A stretch of DNA of 64,000 nucleotides from Hepsetus odoe (taxonomy: Eukaryota > Chordata > Actinopteri > Characiformes > Hepsetidae). A model generated the notes under the pieces. It was given only the letters and a program-made list of their open reading frames with translations. It made no database searches and had not been told where the DNA came from. The DNA is taken from assembly GCA_017165825.1 (NCBI GenBank), contig CM029372.1, positions 25,030,524 through 25,094,523 on the forward strand. Reading direction: 5' to 3'. This document shows, piece by piece, positions 20,171-35,100 of the stretch; the stretch's first letter is position 1, and the number at the start of each line of letters is the position of its first letter. The translations under genes and the position numbers were made by a program.

Positions 20171-23100
20171 GTAAGAGCACCGAAAGTGTTATTTGGAAGC
20201 CATTCTCTTTACCTTTTCACCCGTCAGCCTTTTAATTTGGCGTAAAGAAAATCAATGGACTGCAGGGGGGGAAAAAAAATCAATGGATCTTTTCATTTCA
20301 TCACAGCCTAAGGTTATGGTGTGCACTTAATTCATTTTTTAAGCTTTTACAAGCCATAACACGGTGATGAGCCTTCTGCATGTTCAAGTAAGACTGCTCA
20401 ATAATCAAATTTTCAGTACAGTTCAAATTTTGCTTACCATAAAAATAAAATAATTGCTGTAAAACAATTAGTGGAGAAGGACCCACTGAAGTGGTGCAGA
20501 CCGTCCCAGAAACTATACCTATATTTCTCCAGTTTGGCAAAGACATATCTGTTCCTCCCAGGCTGGGATGATCTTCAGTGCCTGTGGTTCACAGACCATG
20601 TGAACAGGCTGGTGCTTCTAAAAATCATTAAGAGACAACTTTAGATGTTTTCAATAGCCTAAGAGTGCATGTGATTTTATTTTGGTGGAATTTATGTAAA
20701 TATCGTGCATTAATGTATAGATGTGTAAGTGTTCCCAAAGCCAGTGAGTAGTCATAACAAATAATCACGAACTCAATGTTGGCCAAAAAAAATTAGGATT
20801 ATGATTTTTGTCCCAATTGAGGAGCTCTTTGTTCTAGTTCCTTTTTATCTTAGTGTTTTTTGTTTTTAGGTTACCACCCTGGTGAACTCCAGCAACAAAG
20901 GCCCGTCCAACAAAAAGAAGGGCCGCTCTAAGAAGGCTCATGTTTTGGCCGCCTCAGTCGAGACCGCCACTCAAAACTTTTTGGAGAAGGGCGAGAAGAT
21001 CGCTAAAGAGAGCCAGTTCCTCAAAGAGGAGCTGACCGCTGCCGTAGAGGACGTCCGTAAGCAAGGTATTCAGTGGTTTCCTGTTTCTGTTTCTCAGTAT
21101 TTGATGAAACGGTAAAAGGGCTCTCTGTTGAAACAGTATCACTCGTCCTGGCATTCCATCACTAAACTCAAATAACTTTAATCCCCCCCTTTGATAGTTT
21201 TCCATTTTCATAATCTGCAGCCTGTTTGCTCATCTGCTTGTGGCGATGGAGGCCATGGTTTTAGTTTAAACAGGTGGCACCATTTTTGCACGGCCTGTTT
21301 TTATTTTTTTGTGTTGTTAGTCTGAGTGTGTGTTTCTCAGCCGGTCCTGCATCCTGTCTGTCTCTTGTTGAACCTCTGCACAACGCAGACACCCTTTTTG
21401 TGTGGAGGAGGCAGCTAAACGCTGCCCGCTACCCTTGACCTGTTCCCTGCTTTCTTCTTCTTCTTGCTTGCTGGATATTAAGTGTGATGTAGCATTTTGG
21501 TGCATGCAAGACGCAGAGAATTTCTAAAATGATGCAAATAGTCTGTTGACCTTTGCTTTAAGTGAAGTATTTTCGATTTATTGTTTAAACAACATACTGA
21601 TGTAAGGATTTTGAATGCTGCTGGTTGGGCTCAATCATGCGTAAGCTGTCATTTAGGCTATAGATTTGTCTTATTGAGAGTAGTGCAAATGTTTTTTGTG
21701 CTCATTAATTCTCTTTGGTATGATCTGGGGGAAAACATCTGGAAACTGGGAAACTGAAGTCTGAAACAATCCTGATGCTCATGCGCTCTTTATATGCACA
21801 ATATTATAAGTGCTGTTATATTAATGCTGTGACAGTAATTGTCACGCTAATGATAAATATGCTTGCTTTGGCTATTTATATAGGTAGGCATTTTGCAGGA
21901 AGCCACTTTTCCTGTAGCTGTGGTACGTTTACTAGTAGAGTTTTATCCTCGTGCTGTGAAATGGGCATAAGTGTACAACTCCCAGTTTAGTCTTGCTTGG
22001 CGGTTGTCAGACATTTGAAAGCCTTGAAAACCGTAACATGTCGGAGAAAAACCTCGCCATAGCCATGCGTATGCGTCAGACTTGAGTCTGTTATTTCCAC
22101 CATTTGGGTGACGGAAATTATCCATAACAGTCAAGCTGTCACAGTCAAGCCATGCAAGGAGTCAGGGAGCGATGCAAGCTCTCTCAGCGTGACTGTCTTG
22201 GGAGTGATCTCTTTTCTTCTTTGGAAACCTGTTTGCATCTCACAGCCCTGGCGGGACCCAGCTTAGCACCCAGTGGTGTCTCTCTCAACTTGGCGCTGTT
22301 CTTTCTCCTCCAGTGTGCATGTGTAGACAAAGCTGCCCAGCAGTCTGCATTGAGGAATGTCGCACTGAGTTCGAAACGCTGTCCTCAGCGTTGAACCCAG
22401 AGACCTGTTGCCGAGGCCGGTGAGTGCCATGGCTCGACTGACAGCCAATGAGCTGATCGTTGTTGTTGATGAGTTAAATTGTTGCAGATTTTTAAAGCTT
22501 CTGCACCCAGCTGGGACCTTCCCAGCAGTAACAGGAGCAGAGAAAGAGTCAGCAGAGTGAAATTGCTGTGTAAGGTGTGGTTAAGAGCCTCTGTACGGAG
22601 CCAGACAGCACAATCCGATCGTAATGGTTGGCACAAGTGAGACAGAAACGCCATTATTTAAAAAAAAAAAAAAAACTGTATCTTGATGGCCGTTATGGAT
22701 TGAGGCTAACCATCCTCTTCAGTACTACCTCGCAGCATGCAGTGCCAAAAGCCTATAATTTGTCAGGCTGCGTGTGCTCCTGTTTTGTCTACAGCTTCAC
22801 CAAACACTTAAGGGAAATATCCAGGGTTGATCTATTCCCTGCCAACACACAAGACAAAGGTACACAAGACAAAGGTACACAAGGAAAAAAATGCATTTGT
22901 ATGCTCATGCCAGATTCAATAGGGAGGGGAAAATTTCTCTCAGCATGTGAACCTTTTGTTTGTCCACCACTCGCTTTTCAAATTTGGTTGTTGATTTTCA
23001 TGTCACGGGCCACTTCTAAGAAGACTCACCATTGTGTTTTGTGAGAAAATCAAAGCCTCATGTGTTTCTCAACCAAGGTAATGCCATCTGAACTATGTTA

Positions 23101-26100
23101 ACCATGTGCTTGTTCTTGTGCGGCGTTTCAAATGGATGTCAGCAGGTATGCAGTGGTCAAGAGACAGCTGCTTCTATGGAGACGGATGGGAGTTTGGTTT
23201 TAAAGACGCACTGATCCCTATCAGCTTTGCAAAAAATGGCTGTATTGATTGTGCCCTCGGGACGGAAACCCAGCACTGAGTGCTCTGCCCTCTGTGGCCT
23301 TCCTTTTCCACTATAATCAAAATGAAAGACTTGTGTGCAGTTTTGAGAACCATTGTTAAGTATGGAACACTTCAGTTTTTAATCCTCCATGATCAACAAA
23401 GAAAAGATGTGTTGCAGGGACTCCTGTGCAGCTTTCTTAAATTGATTTTCTAGCTGCAATGAATCAGTTTCAGTTCAAGACGTCTCCTTGCCTGTTTTTC
23501 ATTTAGAATGCTAACTCTAGGTGTTGAATATTATTTTTGTGGAAAGTGATTTCACTTATGCTCATTTAGACTTTTTTACATTTATGGCTCTTATCCAGAG
23601 TGACTTCCATGTCCTAATTACAGGGACAGTCCCCCTGGAGACACTCAGGGTTAAGGGTCTTGCTCAGGGACCCAGTGGTGGTAGTGCCAGAGGTGGGATT
23701 TGAACCTGGGACCTCTTGATCCAGAGGTCCATAGGCAAGTACCCTACCGCTAGACCACCGCCACATTTTTTTAAATCATATTTTTCCCACTTGTTAAGGG
23801 AAACTGGAACAACTTCTTATGCCTCTAAAAATAGCTGTATCTTCTATAAGGGTGTAATAAAGTTCAAAAGAAGAAGCTGCTGGAGGCGGGCAAGACTTGA
23901 GACTGCGTCCTCTGGCAGGTGTGTCAGATCAGCCATCACTAACAGAAGTGATTTGACCTCATTTCCAGTGGTCTGCCTTTGTGTGATGACGAAAGTCCGG
24001 CAGGCAGAGGCGGTACAGGCTTGGTTAGGAGCCCTTTAGCCTCGCCTTTTGAAAAGCTCGTCTTGCTCTTTCGCACCCGGGTTTCGGCTCTCCCGTTTCA
24101 AACAGTGAGCCCACCGCAATTAACTTGTCACAGTTTTCTGGCTCCCACCCCCGTCTCCTCTTTGCTATTGACCAGCTGATTAGCCTTTTCTCCTTTTTTT
24201 CTGTCGCTGTAGCTTGAAAGCTTGATGAAAAGGAGACCGAGGGCAGTTTTTAAGAGCTAACAGTTAAGACTGGTTCATAAGATAAGAAGAGTCGATGTGG
24301 CTCTGTTTTAATGCAGTCTCGGCTTACATCAGTTTCCTTACTACTTAGCTAGTTAAAAATAAGTCATTTAAAGTTGGCTGCCACTATTGTTTTAGCTTTG
24401 ATAATTGTTTAATTAGCCAGTTTCCAGATCAATCATTTGTTTTTTTTTTTTTTTAGCATAGGCAAATATGCATAAGATTCTTTATAAAATACAGCTTGAG
24501 TTCATGAATAAGGGCATTTATTTTTTTTCTTTGAGCAGAAAAATATTGATTAGGTCTTTGTAGTCCTTTAAGACAATAAAATAAATTGATTATTACTTGA
24601 ATAATAGTTTGAGAACTTTAAAGAGGACTGAACACCTTGACAGACTAATCTGTATATTGATTAGGTGCCAACGGTTTCTCATTATCACATTGACTTTAGA
24701 GTCATGTCCACTCCCACGACCTCTAACTACAATTCCCATGAGCACTTTTAACCTGAAAACATGGGTGCCGCTTCAGTCTCAGCACTCACTCAGACAGTTA
24801 ACCTTTATGAATCTCATTTCCCTGTGTTTGCTGAGAAATAGGACTGTGTGATTTGTGTAAGCATTTTCTAAATTGGGTATAATGGATTGTATGATTAGTT
24901 TTTGCAGCCCTCATTTAAATTCGTCTACTTTCAATCATTAGTTCAGTGTTAACAAAAAAGAATGAAAAGGTTAGAAACAGTACTCCGGATGACAAAGCAG
25001 GGTATTTTTTTGGGGAATTTTCTCAAAAGAAACTCGGCCAGCAGATTATGCTGAATTCCGATTTAAAAACGAATAAATAAAATCGATAGATTACATTGCA
25101 CATGCTATATAATATATATCTTCATAAACATTTTATTTGTGCTGTATTTTTTAAAAGATGCATGTTTGCAGGGAGTTACCTTCTAACTTTTCTGATTTTA
25201 TTTTCTTTCTTCCTGTGAACATTTTCACACGTTTCTCTTTGAAAGTACAGAAATTTCAGCTTGATTTCATGATTTGAGAACAATGTGTTTGACGCTTACT
25301 GTGCTTTTATACTGCTAGAAATTTGGGATGTGTCTATCTTGCTTCCTTCATTCCCTGTCTGTGTAATTCTAAAACTTGACCCCAGTCAACTGCAATGTTG
25401 CCTCATGCTGGGGCAGTTTCTCTCTGCGGAGGGAGAACCAACACTCCTTCTTCAGGCAAATATAAAGTGGTTAGCAGTCCCACTAGTTTAACTGTCTGCA
25501 TAAAACTGATGCCTGGCTGTTTCTAAAGCTGCTGCACCAGTGTTTTTCTTTTGCACACACTTGCTTGGCAAAAATGGAGCTGTGAGATTTGTAAGAGCAC
25601 TGAAAGGGAATAGTCTGGGGCTGGATATTGGCAGCAGCTTCATGGTGCAATTCATATAGTTAAAGGGAACCATAACACACCACATGTACAGTGTTATTCA
25701 TTCATCGCTACTGTTTTTTTTACTAAATAAGGAGGGGTGTTTTCTCTAAGAGCTCTACAGTTTATGCTGTAATACAGTTGGAGAAAAATGTTAGATATGT
25801 ACACACACAACCTATTTACTGTTTTTGCTGTCCGTTTAACCTTCACATATCTGCTCATGACTGTGATAGTAATGAATCTGGGATGGTGGGGGCATGTCCT
25901 TGAGCAGTTTTATTTAGCTTTCTCTGAGAAGGTTTTTAGACATTTATAAGGCGTCTGGTTTCATTCGCCACCACTGTGAACAGTTCAGAGTGCCTCTACC
26001 AACACTTTGCAATAACGCTCATGCGCAAGTTCATCCTCACACGAAACATGCCTGTGCAAAAGAAACTAACATGAGTATGAAGTAGAGAAGCTTTAATGAC

Positions 26101-29100
26101 GCTTAGTAAAAGATTCTCGCTCACACAGCAGCAGATGATGATCTTGCATTTGCTTGGTGACATGCAGGTGATGTCTGTCCAGTTATTCACCTTTATCGTG
26201 CCATTTATCTATAATTTGACTAATTTATTTACAATGGAATTTATCTTGTAGCATATTTAATGTTAAGTAATTTTGCCTTTTTTTTTTGTGGATCGCACAA
26301 CTTTAGGAAATGTCCACCTCCTTACATGGAGCTTGTGGCTGAGTAGGATCAATCTGATGCAACCCAAAACCCGTGTGCGCTGTATGTTTAACCACAAAGT
26401 AGAGATCAGTGACCATGTTCACCATTCAAGACCGGAAAAGTGGACACTCTAATCTTCTGGGCTGATGATAAGAGGCGTTGGAACTTTGTTTATAGAACAT
26501 TTGTCATTCTCACTGTTGTTCGTTTGTGCTCACGCCGGCATCTGTACTCTGTCTTTATTGTAGACGTAATATATTATTATTAAAATCATGTTTTGACATT
26601 TGTAATGAACTAATGCGTGGTGACACCCACACTAAACTAATTACTCCATCTCTCTCATGATATTGATTATGACCTTGACCAACACTTAAACTGCAGGAAA
26701 GAATGACCCCTGAAAGCCATGCGTTACCATAAGGGTGTTTTGTGTGATGTGATGTCTGATCTTATTTGTAGAAAAGTGGAGGAAACTACATCTGAAAGGG
26801 TCAGCTGGTATGACTGGTGTAAACTCAGTTTTGGTTTAGCTGCTTTTTGTCTCAGATGGGAACTAAATGTTGCTTAAACCTTTTGTCTGAGAGCAACTAT
26901 TGGTGAATGGTGAACACGTTTCGGTATACACGGTATACACGGCTCAGTATAACGTTTTCCCCGAATATACGCTACTGCTCTGCGTGTTTGGATGCGACAA
27001 ATGGGTTTTTTTTTTTGGTTTTTTTTTTAAAAACCACATTGCCCTCAGTTTCTCCATCATAGTTTGACTGTAACATTTAAATGGCATGTATTATTTCTGA
27101 GGTTTGAACTTGAAGGTGTTTATTTTAAGAGCTGTTTCTTTGTACATGAGCTAAACTCTATCTGAAATGCAGACCAAAGAAGCCCCCCCCCCACCCCAGT
27201 ACTGAGAACTGTGAAAGGTTTTGTGGGTGTAAAAGTGTGTGTATGTGTGTGTGTTTGTTTCCTTTTTCTCAGGAGAGTCCATGCGACTGGCCTCTGGGGA
27301 GTTTGCTGAAGACCCCTGCTCCTCCGTGAAGAGAGGCAACATGGTCCGGGCAGCTCGTGCACTTCTCTCAGCTGTCACTCACCTGCTGGTTTTGGCAGAC
27401 ATGTCTGATGTTTATCAGCTACTGCTGCAGCTCAAACTGGTGAGATGACACACACACACACTCCACTCTGTGTTGTTGTCCTTGTCGTAACAAAACCTCT
27501 TTTCTCTGAAATGGTATCTTCAGCAGGGAGTCTGGTAAGAAAACATTTCAAAAATTGTTCCAAATAATTTTAAAGTCCATCGGTTTCTTTAAGAGAAGTT
27601 TCTCTTAGTCCATCAGTCATTAAATATTTACATAATGTGGAGGGCAGCTGCCAAAAACAAAAAAGGAGCCTTTTACAACGATGGTGACACTGATCACTGT
27701 GTGACTGTATTTGAACACAGACAAAACCGCACAGAGCTTTTTACTTTCCAATAAAAACTGAAAATGTGCATGTGAGGGGTTGTCATTGATCGATTTTCAA
27801 TTTTTTTTTATTTTTTTATTTATTTATTTTTTTTTTTGGGAGGGGCATTCAAACTAGCAGCGTACTAAAGTTTGGGAGTAAATGGTCAAGCTTCGCTCTG
27901 TTCCATTGAAGCGCTGAAAAAGAGAAATTTCTGCACGCCTGAACTTGGGAGGTACCCTGGAAACAATGTGGATAAATACCTCAACACGGGACATTTTCCC
28001 ACTATCTGGCTTATTTTAAGTGGTCATATCTAGCTTTTAGTTTAGCCGAGGTACTACAGCTGCTCTTTTTATAGTTGCTCTTTTCATTATCGCTGTTTCT
28101 CCTCTGACTCTGGCAGAGAGCAAAGCTAAGAACTGAGGGCTGTGCCACAGGGAACAGGGCCACTCAGCCCAAAGTGTGTTCACTTCTGGAAAGGTACGTG
28201 ACGTGCCTGGTCAAAGTTGGAGCGTTGAACACTCAGGCCTGCATGTTTACACCTTCATTTTAGGGGTGTTTGACTAAAATGCTTGTGCTTAGAGACATTA
28301 ATTTGTGATTTTTCTAGTCTAAGCGTATTAAATATCATGGGCCGATTTTATTTTCTGCTATATATTTGTTTTTGCTGACTGCTTGAGTCTGGTTGGTGTT
28401 TATTCATAAGTCCCCCTGGTGAGGTTCCACCCTCATCTCATGACTTGGCTGAGTTCAGGGGTGCAGATGTCTTGTTTTAACCTTAATTACTTCAAGTACA
28501 TGCCTCATCACGTGCTGGCTTGCTGTGTATTAAGATGGATAAGAAAATCCGTTGCCATGGATTTAGTTAAACTACATGTTTTGGCTGGTTTAATGTCTGT
28601 TGTTTATTCATTAGTTCAGGTTTTAACCGCAGCTCTTAGTTCAGCTAGAGGGCTCAGAAAAGCCATTGGTGGTGTTCAGTTACAGCTTAAACTCTGAAGA
28701 GGCTCGAACTCGCACTGGCAGTTGGCCCGTGAGGGCAAGATCCTGTAGGCTTAGGTTTGATTCAAATTATTTGCATTCATTTGATGGGTTGTTGGTGCAA
28801 ACTAGATTACTGTCACCTAGCTTTTCTGAAATCGAAAGGCTATTCAATCATCCTGTGTGTTGGACTCCTAATACAGTGTAGAGAGGGCCAGTCACGATTG
28901 TTCAGAGAGGGAATTTCACAATGCTGGCAGCTCTGTGGAAGAGCGGCAGCCCTTTGTGAGAAATTTCATTTTGGATGTATGGTGGCAAACTGAGTGGCTT
29001 ATTTTCTGTGTTAATATTAGATTTTGTGCTCCTGCTGTTGTACAAATAAGCCGTGATGGACATGTGTGCAGCTCAGAACTGAAGCCTTTCTGTAGATGTG

Positions 29101-32100
29101 GTTATAGATAGTGTGTGTGAGTGTACATAAATATAATTTTCATTCATGTTTAAATTGCTCTCGGAACTGGCAGCTATTCCTAACATACCACGGCGTTGGA
29201 GCGATGTAGGAATAGAGAACATAGATTTGTCCTGGGTCTCTGCTGTGTAACTATTAAACACAGAATTTGCTCCGTCTCCGTTTCAGCAGTGCTTTGGTGG
29301 TAGACACCTGGCTTCAGAGTAAGGTCAACGGCCCGTTTGGCTTAATTTAGGATATGTGTTTAATTTGCATGAAAACTGAGATGACCAGTATTGCAAGGCT
29401 GGTATGTCTAGATGTGTGTCCTTTAAAAGCCGCACCAAGATTTTTCTTAAACATTTCCGTTTCTAAACTGCCAGCAGTATTAACAGTGCATGGGGCACTT
29501 TTGAATAAGCTGAAGTGCTGCTTTATTTTGTTTTTGTTTACTGCTAAATTTTCTAGCAAAGGATTTAGTGCACACAGTTCAACAGGAGGTCGTTCTCGTC
29601 ATCCAGCTGGTTTGATTCATATTTTAATTCCTAATATAAATGCTGCCTGAGGTAGACAATTTGCCTTTAAGCATGTTTTATTCCTTTTAGCCACAATGAT
29701 GCGTTTGATGCAGATATTAAAATAAGCTCCTACACTTCACTCCCAGCTGTTAAATATTGCAATGTGTCATTAGTATTAGTCAAATCGTCATTAATGTTTT
29801 TTGGGGTATGAGTGTATACATATATCTCATTTTATAGAGATAAGGAAAAGCTTGTGAAATAAAACTCTGGCAAATTGTATTACCTGAACTGTTCATGTTC
29901 TTTGCTGCTGTTTCAGGTCGAGGAGAACTTGGCAAAAGTTCGTAATGCGGGGACTGAGCAGGATCTGGGCATCCAGTACAAAGCTCTGAAGCCTGAAGTG
30001 GACAAACTCAACATGATGGCAGCCAAAAGACAGCAGGTACAGGAGCGGCTGAAAGAGTAGTGTGGCGTCAGAGATAATGTTGGGTGATGAATTCTGGATC
30101 ACAAATTCCACACTCGCTTGTGTCAGAGGTGTTGGATTAAGCTCCGTCACCCCAAAGAAGGCAGTTCTGTTGATCTGCAGCTCGTAGTAGGTCACAGTGA
30201 CATTACGCTGATATGTGGCTGCTCAAGACTGGCTCATTGTATTTGTTTCTCAGGGTTTTTATTTATTTGTGTGTGTGTGTACTTATACAGAGACTCAATT
30301 AGTTGAGCTACTTTAAATGTTCACAAACATTGTGCATCATTGTTACTAAACCTCTTGGCCTTTTGACCTCTAATTTCATTTATGAAGCAACGGGGGAAAT
30401 ATGTTCTTTTCTAAAACAGACTAACAGGAAGAGGGGAGGGCCTGGACAGAACTTGACTTGCCACTCAGCTTCCATTGATCTAACCACACTGCAACCCATG
30501 TGTCGGACACTATTTAATCTCTTAACTACATACGTTTGGATCAGTCCTGTGCCTCTTTAGTCATAAATATCTTTATATTGTCATTTAGGAAAGAGAATGG
30601 TGGGAAAAATTGTTGTGGACTAACAAGGATGAGTAGTGATCTGTGCTAAACACAAATGAGTGTTTCTTAGCTCATTTACTTGGTCATAGTAAGGAGTAGT
30701 TGATACATTTGTCTTGGAGGGGTCAACCACTAATGAAAAGGGTGCTTCAACTTTTGTCAACCATCATTTATTATCCACTTTTACCTTGAAATGGTTAATC
30801 AGCCTTTCCATGAGCTACTGCAGAAGTCCTGAAGATTTGTTAGAATTTCTGACACGCCCATCCTGTTTGCTCATTTTTGCTCTAAATTTCAGTCGGTCTT
30901 CTGTACTGGTATGTCATGCATGTGACGTGACCCCCTGACCTTTGGTGATTTCTGTCTGCCAGGAGCTGAAGGATGTCCACCACAAGGATCAGATGGCAGC
31001 AGCCCGTGGTGTGCTGCAGAGAAACATCCCCATGCTGTACACAGCGTCTCGCGCCTGCCTTCAGCACCCGGACGTGGCCGCCTACAAGGCCAACCGCGAC
31101 CTGATCTACAAGCAGCTGCAGCACGCCGTCTCAGGCATCTCCAACGCCGCCCAGGCCACCAGCAGTGAGGACCCCAGCTTCAACCAGCCTGCTGGAGGAG
31201 GAGAGCTCGCTGGGGCACTCAACAACTTTGATGTAAGTTAAAACTGACAAAGCTCCCTAATTTCAATGAACAGCACAGTGAGCTTAATGAACACCAGCAA
31301 CTTCAAAGCTATGAGTGATTGTTGGTTTTGCCACCAACAAAGTTCTTCCTTTCATGATTCGCAGTTTTCCCTTTAGAGATTGGACACCATCTTTTTCAGT
31401 AGTTTCAGGTGTCAGGGTTTGATATTGGGTCTTCCTCTTTGAAAGCTATTAAGCTTTAAGGTAACCTGTCTCAATAATAACACTACATTTTAAAATGGGT
31501 CATCATGCTTAGACTATTCAAACACTGTAGTATCCTATGAGAAGAATTACACAATTACATCTCAATGTGATGATTCAGGCTAGATTTGTTACAGAATTTA
31601 ATAGGATTCATGTTTTTCCCCACCTTCAATATACAGACCAGCATTTTCTGCTGATATCAGCCCGGTGGGAATCTGCTGGCCCCAAGTCTCTCTTAGCTAC
31701 ACTGCTCTGTAAAGTCCTCCCTGCAATGTTCTTCTCTGAATCTTTGAGCACTCCTGCGAGATTATCTTTGTCTTCGAACGCTCTGCAGTCATAACACCAC
31801 AGTTCCCACTAATGTTCTGTTTTGTAATTTACCCCGCATTTTACTGCAAGTGCTTTTTATTATTTTTTTCTAATTAATTAATTTATTTTTAAATGCATGT
31901 GGCCGCATACTTTTGGGCTTTCTCGATGTTAATGTGAGGGGAAAGGCTGCGTATTAAAAAGAGGGGGGAAAAGGGCACCACTCCACTGCTGAGAAGTATT
32001 TAAACATTTTAAAAGATGAAATCAAGAAGTAAGAGCAGCGGAAGGATTACATGTGTGGTTTTGAAGTGTGTGGTTGTGTTGGATGGTGCACTTTAGCTGA

Positions 32101-35100
32101 GAACGCCGTGATTTCAGCAGGCCTAAGCTGTTTGCGGAGCAGCAGGAGATGAACCTGTTAAGACATCACTACCCCTCCCGCTCCCCTTCATCACACACAC
32201 ACACACAGAGCTTTCCAATTGCAGCAGGGGGAGCCAGGCTAGTGCTGCTTTCTGTTTACACACCCCAGATCTGATAGAGCCCTGTCGGGATGCGATAATC
32301 TAGGATTGAATCAGATTAAATTCATATGTCCAAACAAAAGCCGGAGAGCTGACCTCTTGGAGCTGGGCAGGTTTGATTTGTTAATCCCTGGTTGTTTATC
32401 TAGTGACTGTGAGCGGGGAAGGCCATCTTCATTTGACCCAAAAAATTGAACGGTCTGCATCACCATTCAAAACGCAGGTCTGTAAGATAATGGGGATTCT
32501 GGGAGGACAGACACGCTTGCTCCTTGGAAATGCGCCGTCTCCGGAGGACGTGGTAATGCTGAAGATCGAGGGGACGGATTTGGTTTACCTGCCTGAAGTG
32601 CAAATAGCATTCATTGTTGCTGCCAGCAATGACTCCTGATAGACCTATTATTCTGGTCTCCTCTCTTTGCACCTGTTGGCAAGGGATAGATGATGGATGT
32701 CCATTATTTATGCTAATCTTTGGACAATTGAGACTCTGAAAAATTATGCATTCAAATCGCGTGCATAGGATTAAAACTCGTTGCCATAGCAATCTATTAA
32801 TCTTAACCTACACATTCTTTTTGAACCAGAAGCGGAGGCTTGCTTTTGTATGTGCAAATTAAAGCTACTTTTGAGCCAAATAGGATGCTAATTAATATCT
32901 CAATCTCTTAGGTATGCCCTGGCGTAGGGCCTCTTTTGTGGTCTCGGAGCCACTTTATGCATTTGAGGTTGTTTTTTTTTTTTTTCCTGACCTACTTGTT
33001 AGTTACTAACTCTTCTTCATTCACACTTGATCAGCTGCACATCATATGCAAAAATATTTAAGTATACTTTTATTGTTTGAAGTAATCAAAGCCTGCCCCT
33101 CATCCTTAGTCTACACCCTCTCTATTAGGGCTTGTTCTTTAGTGAGTGGCATTTCTTTATTGGCTGAGCAATTAACTTTTCAAGACAAATGGAGCTCCTA
33201 AGTGGAAACGTGAAGCTGCTGGTTGGTTTATGTGGCGCATCTGGTAGCAGATTGTGCGTCGCATCGCACTTTGCAGGTGCCCCAATGTTTCTGTTGCGTC
33301 GCGCAGAAAGATTTGTAAATCAAATTCTTTCTCCCCTGCCTTGGTACGTGAGGAACGAGTCAACAGCAAACGAGAGTAAACTCTCTTCCTTCGAAGAGAA
33401 CACTGCTCACTTCCCCATCCTTCTGTTCCCCCTCATGTCTGTGCTTTCTTGAAGCTGAGCGGGGTGTGGGTGCTGGGGAAGCGTGCTCATGCCCCCTGTG
33501 TGCACTGTGCCAATTAATATGTGAAGTTCTGGGTTATTGTGCCGCCGCTGAGCGAGCTGGTGCTTCCCAGAGTGTCTCCAAACTGCCGGGGTTTTTGTTT
33601 CGCTCTGAAGTGCTGAGCTGTGGGACTGCTTAAGTCTCGCTCTGATCCTAAAGGCTGCTCAGTCTCGGGGGCGCTCACATGTTCGCTCTGCAGCACAAGG
33701 CAGAGGGGGCTGCCATTTTTTCGCCTTCTACTTTTTTCCTTTCTTACTTGTCTGCCCCCCCACTTTTTACATTTTAGTAAGTGTATGAGTGTATCAGTAA
33801 GTTTATAGATTAATGTAGAATATTAGTCATCAGGGCTGTTGAAGGTGTAGCCGCATGAGTCATTGTTTTTTTCCGCTCCTGCTTTTTCTCTCGCTCTGCC
33901 CGATACATGCTCACTAGTGCACTTTCTCTCTCTCTCTCTCTCTCTCCTTTTAGTTTGCTTGTTCACTCTCTTTCAAGCTTTTATCTTTCTCCCTCATTCA
34001 CTTTTTTCCCTTTGTTTTTTCTTCCTCTACTCCTCTCTCACTGTACTTTAGCAATTACGCCCATCACTCTGCAACAAAAGAAACTGCTATCCTGTTTTTT
34101 GGCTGGTTTTTCAGTGTCTCAAAAGCTCTTGGTTTCACATGTAGGTGGATTAATCGGCCATCTCTCCGCTGTCCATTTTAAACACTCGTTCTTGCTGTCA
34201 GGCCGCCTGTGTTGCGCCCAGTGGGGCTCGTGATGCGATCTGAGCTGCGTTTCACACCTCCTATAGCTCCAGTCCAGCAGATCAACATGGTGGTTTGTGT
34301 GTGTGTGTGAGTGAAAGATTGACCTTGAGCTGTTATAGTACATTACTACATTACACATTCAATTAAATTCAAGTTTCCTTCTGCTTTGGTTCATCCTAAT
34401 CAGTTGCAGGAAAAAAAAGAACCACCTGTTAAGAAGTGGTGAGTAAAACTGGTTGGAGTGTTAGTTGTATGGTGTTTTTAAAAAAATTTTTTTGACTTTT
34501 GTTTTTAGTTTTGTACAATTTAGTGACATTTTGGTATCAGTTATGCATTAAATATTAATGCAATATAACAGTTTATAGAAAGGGATAATTGTATGAGAGG
34601 CGAGCACCCGGAGTTTCCTGAATGATGATCAGTTGGAAGCAGGCGAGAAGGGCTTTTATTAATTTCCCTCTATTTCTCTATTTCCCCTCTTGCAGCGCAA
34701 GCTCCGCTGCAGTTCTGTCCTCGCCCGGGCCTGCAGGAGTCCTCCCAGGTCCTTTCACTCTCCCTCATATTGATTGCGTGGTGTTCTTTGATTGGCCCTC
34801 CTTTGCTTTGACCTTGTTTTCTCCATACTGTTCTTGCAGAGTTATAAAGGCATAGAAGAGCGGGATCGATCTGGGTGCAGCAGAAATATTACCTTATTAC
34901 TTTGCCTCCACTAATGATACCTGGGCATGATGAAATAAAACCCCATGCGCTCTTAGTGCTGCCAATGTGCTCTGGTTCATGGAGGGTGAGAGAAACCGTT
35001 TAGCGGTACATGTCTAATATGAACAGATGACATTTGGCGAGGCTGTCGAGCAGTTTTGGAGCCGCGGTGCCGCTGGAGCGCTTAATGTGGCGAAAGCTGT

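Noticed and set aside
32460..32792. 110-codon minus-strand frame in intron 6
   Set aside because: No domain; overlaps a plus-strand frame of similar quality (32403-32639), as expected for chance.
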